Made by a program: the position numbers and the translations under genes | Origin: Cladorhizidae sp. MBARI D1340-BT2 | Lineage: Eukaryota > Porifera > Demospongiae > Poecilosclerida > Cladorhizidae | NCBI GenBank assembly: GCA_028752905.1 | Contig: JAQNBH010000002.1 | Span: 22,517,059-22,581,058, forward strand | DNA length: 64,000 nucleotides | Direction of reading: 5' to 3' | Shown here: positions 63,320-64,000 of the stretch, in pieces | How the letters are laid out: the number at the start of each line of letters is the position of its first letter | Numbering within the stretch: the first letter of the stretch is position 1 | The notes under the pieces: model-generated | The model's database searches: none | Told to the model about the DNA's origin: nothing | Seen by the model: the letters and a program-made list of their open reading frames with translations, nothing else

Positions 63320-64000
63320 ATGTTAAAAAGAGATGACAGTGATGATGATTTTGGTGGATATATTGATGAGAATTATTGTGAAGGTGTGGAGGATGGTAAA
63401 GAGGGTGTGGAGTATGGTGAAGATGTTGTGGATAGTGTAAAGATGAAGAAAGTCGTAGGAGTAGCTCCAGTGAAAGTTCAAGCAGCTCCAGTTCAAGCAG
63501 CTCCAGTTGAAGCAGCTCCAGTTGAAGCAGCTCCAGTTGAAGCAGCTCCAGTTCAAGCAGCTCCAGTGCCATCAGCTCCAGTGGCCAGCAGCTCCAGTAC
63601 CAGCAGCTCCAGTGCCAGCAGCTCCAGTGGTAATATCTCATTCAGTCAGACATCTGGTTGCACAGTTGATATGGAAGGAAAAGCGCCCATTGACTTTTCT
63701 CAGCTTTTTCTCGATGACACTATCCTAAGGAGAATTGTGGAGGAAACAAATTTGTAAGCAGACCAATTTATAGCTTCGAATCAAGACCTACCTCCTCATC
63801 TAGAATGAGAGGTTGGAAAGCTTGGCACAGTTAGCGAGATAAAGAGCCCTCTATATATCCATTAGCGTGGACAATCATACCAGCTTTGAAGAGAAATTGC
63901 TGTCGATGAATCAATTGGATTCAAGGGGAGGGTCTGGTTCATCCAGTACTTGTCCATGAAGCCCACAAAGTGGGGTACGAAAGCTTATATCCTGGCAGAC
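63320..64000 (+). pseudogene. piggyBac-like transposase pseudogene (5' part, truncated by window end)
   Basis: This would encode a DDE/D transposase that cuts and pastes the element at TTAA. The first ATG is at 63320; an open frame upstream begins only with GTG at 63311. Residues 1-40 are acidic (RDDSDDD, DENY), as in many piggyBac N-termini. Residues 49-104 are low complexity (AAPV repeats then Ser runs). Residues 124-145 (IDFSQLF..., RRIVEETN) match the start of the transposase domain. In-frame stops follow at 63755, 63806, 63863 and 63887. SRMRGWK is readable from 63799 in another frame, so a frameshift also occurred. Only about 100 bp separates it from the catalytic block, where intact relatives have roughly a hundred residues, so a large internal piece is missing. 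From 63893 the original frame resumes with REIAVDES, FKGR, QY, KPTKWG and AD; the Asp at 63905 corresponds to the first catalytic acidic residue. The rest lies outside the window. Confidence 0.88.
63462..63630 (+). repeat. 15-bp minisatellite inside the transposase N-terminus
   Basis: Units of gcagctccagtt(c/g)aa start at 63482, 63497, 63512, 63527, 63542, 63557 (tgcca end), 63572, 63588, 63603 and 63618, after a diverged first unit at 63462. The unit at 63572 is 16 bp, so the same DNA repeat is read first as Ala-Ala-Pro-Val-X and afterwards as Ser-Ser-Ser-Ser-X. The open frame continues on both sides without a stop. Confidence 0.9.

Larger units (their letters stand above)
62979..64000 (+). 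mobile_element. Decayed piggyBac-family DNA transposon (left part; continues beyond window)
   Basis: The element begins immediately after TTAA with ctctttgactgcgg, close to the CCCTTTG-type ends common in piggyBac-like elements. It then shows subterminal repeats (two palindromes, then a second repeat pair), about 160 bp without recognisable features, and a transposase pseudogene on the + strand. The right end and its terminal repeat are not in the window. Assignment rests on three independent signs: the TTAA junction, the terminal sequence and the transposase motifs. Stops and an internal deletion show the copy is inactive. Confidence 0.9.

Noticed and set aside
63243..63641. 132-codon and 77-codon reverse frames rich in Cys, Trp, Leu and Ser over the minisatellite
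   Set aside because: Antisense of the transposase low-complexity repeat; no independent support.

Overview
This window is almost entirely satellite DNA from a eukaryotic, probably animal, genome. Positions 1-62,978 form one unbroken head-to-tail tandem array. At its right edge it is interrupted by a decayed piggyBac-family DNA transposon that runs off the window end (62,979-64,000). I see no host gene, tRNA, rRNA, CRISPR array or telomere repeat. The animal assignment is inference from the long homogenised satellite and the piggyBac relic; the species cannot be named from this sequence.

The array is built from two modules in one orientation. Module A is about 403 bp (401-406 bp, depending mainly on homopolymer length). 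Module B is about 506 bp and is either present or absent at one fixed junction between successive A modules. By hand I count 97 complete A modules, 47 B modules, one A tail at the left edge (1-64) and one A module cut after 49 bp at the right edge. B follows A at 47 junctions (the first being the partial A tail) and is absent at 51. B is itself three diverged copies of a ~170-bp sub-monomer, so the array has three nested scales: ~170 bp, ~403/909 bp, and higher-order blocks. The numbers of A between successive B modules, left to right, are 3,1,2,1,1,1,3,1,3,3,3,1,2,4,2,2,1,3,4,2,3,2,4,2,4,2,3,1,1,2,2,1,2,1,2,2,2,2,2,2,1,2,2,1,3,1,2+.

Layout by variant type. Positions 1 to ~17.6 kb are a left domain, dominated by A-A-A-B and A-B blocks. 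From ~17.6 kb rightward a right domain appears, with a repeated A-A-B dimer (1,311 bp) in which the second A carries a private C-to-A change. An island of left-type modules sits inside it at 21,973-25,408. Several 2.62-kb blocks, each four A plus two B, recur with shared private variants, the signature of recent unequal exchange.

The last A module breaks exactly after a TTAA, the obligatory piggyBac target. It is followed by a plausible piggyBac terminal sequence, two copies of an 18-bp perfect palindrome, a second pair of subterminal repeats, and a transposase reading frame. That frame has an acidic N-terminus, an AAPV/Ser-rich minisatellite and the start of the transposase domain. It then decays through four in-frame stops and a large internal deletion before the recognisable catalytic block (VDES...FKGR...QY...KPTKWG...AD) at the window end. 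The 61-codon reverse-strand open frame found in nearly every A module has no ATG and is interpreted as a by-product of the repeat, not a gene.
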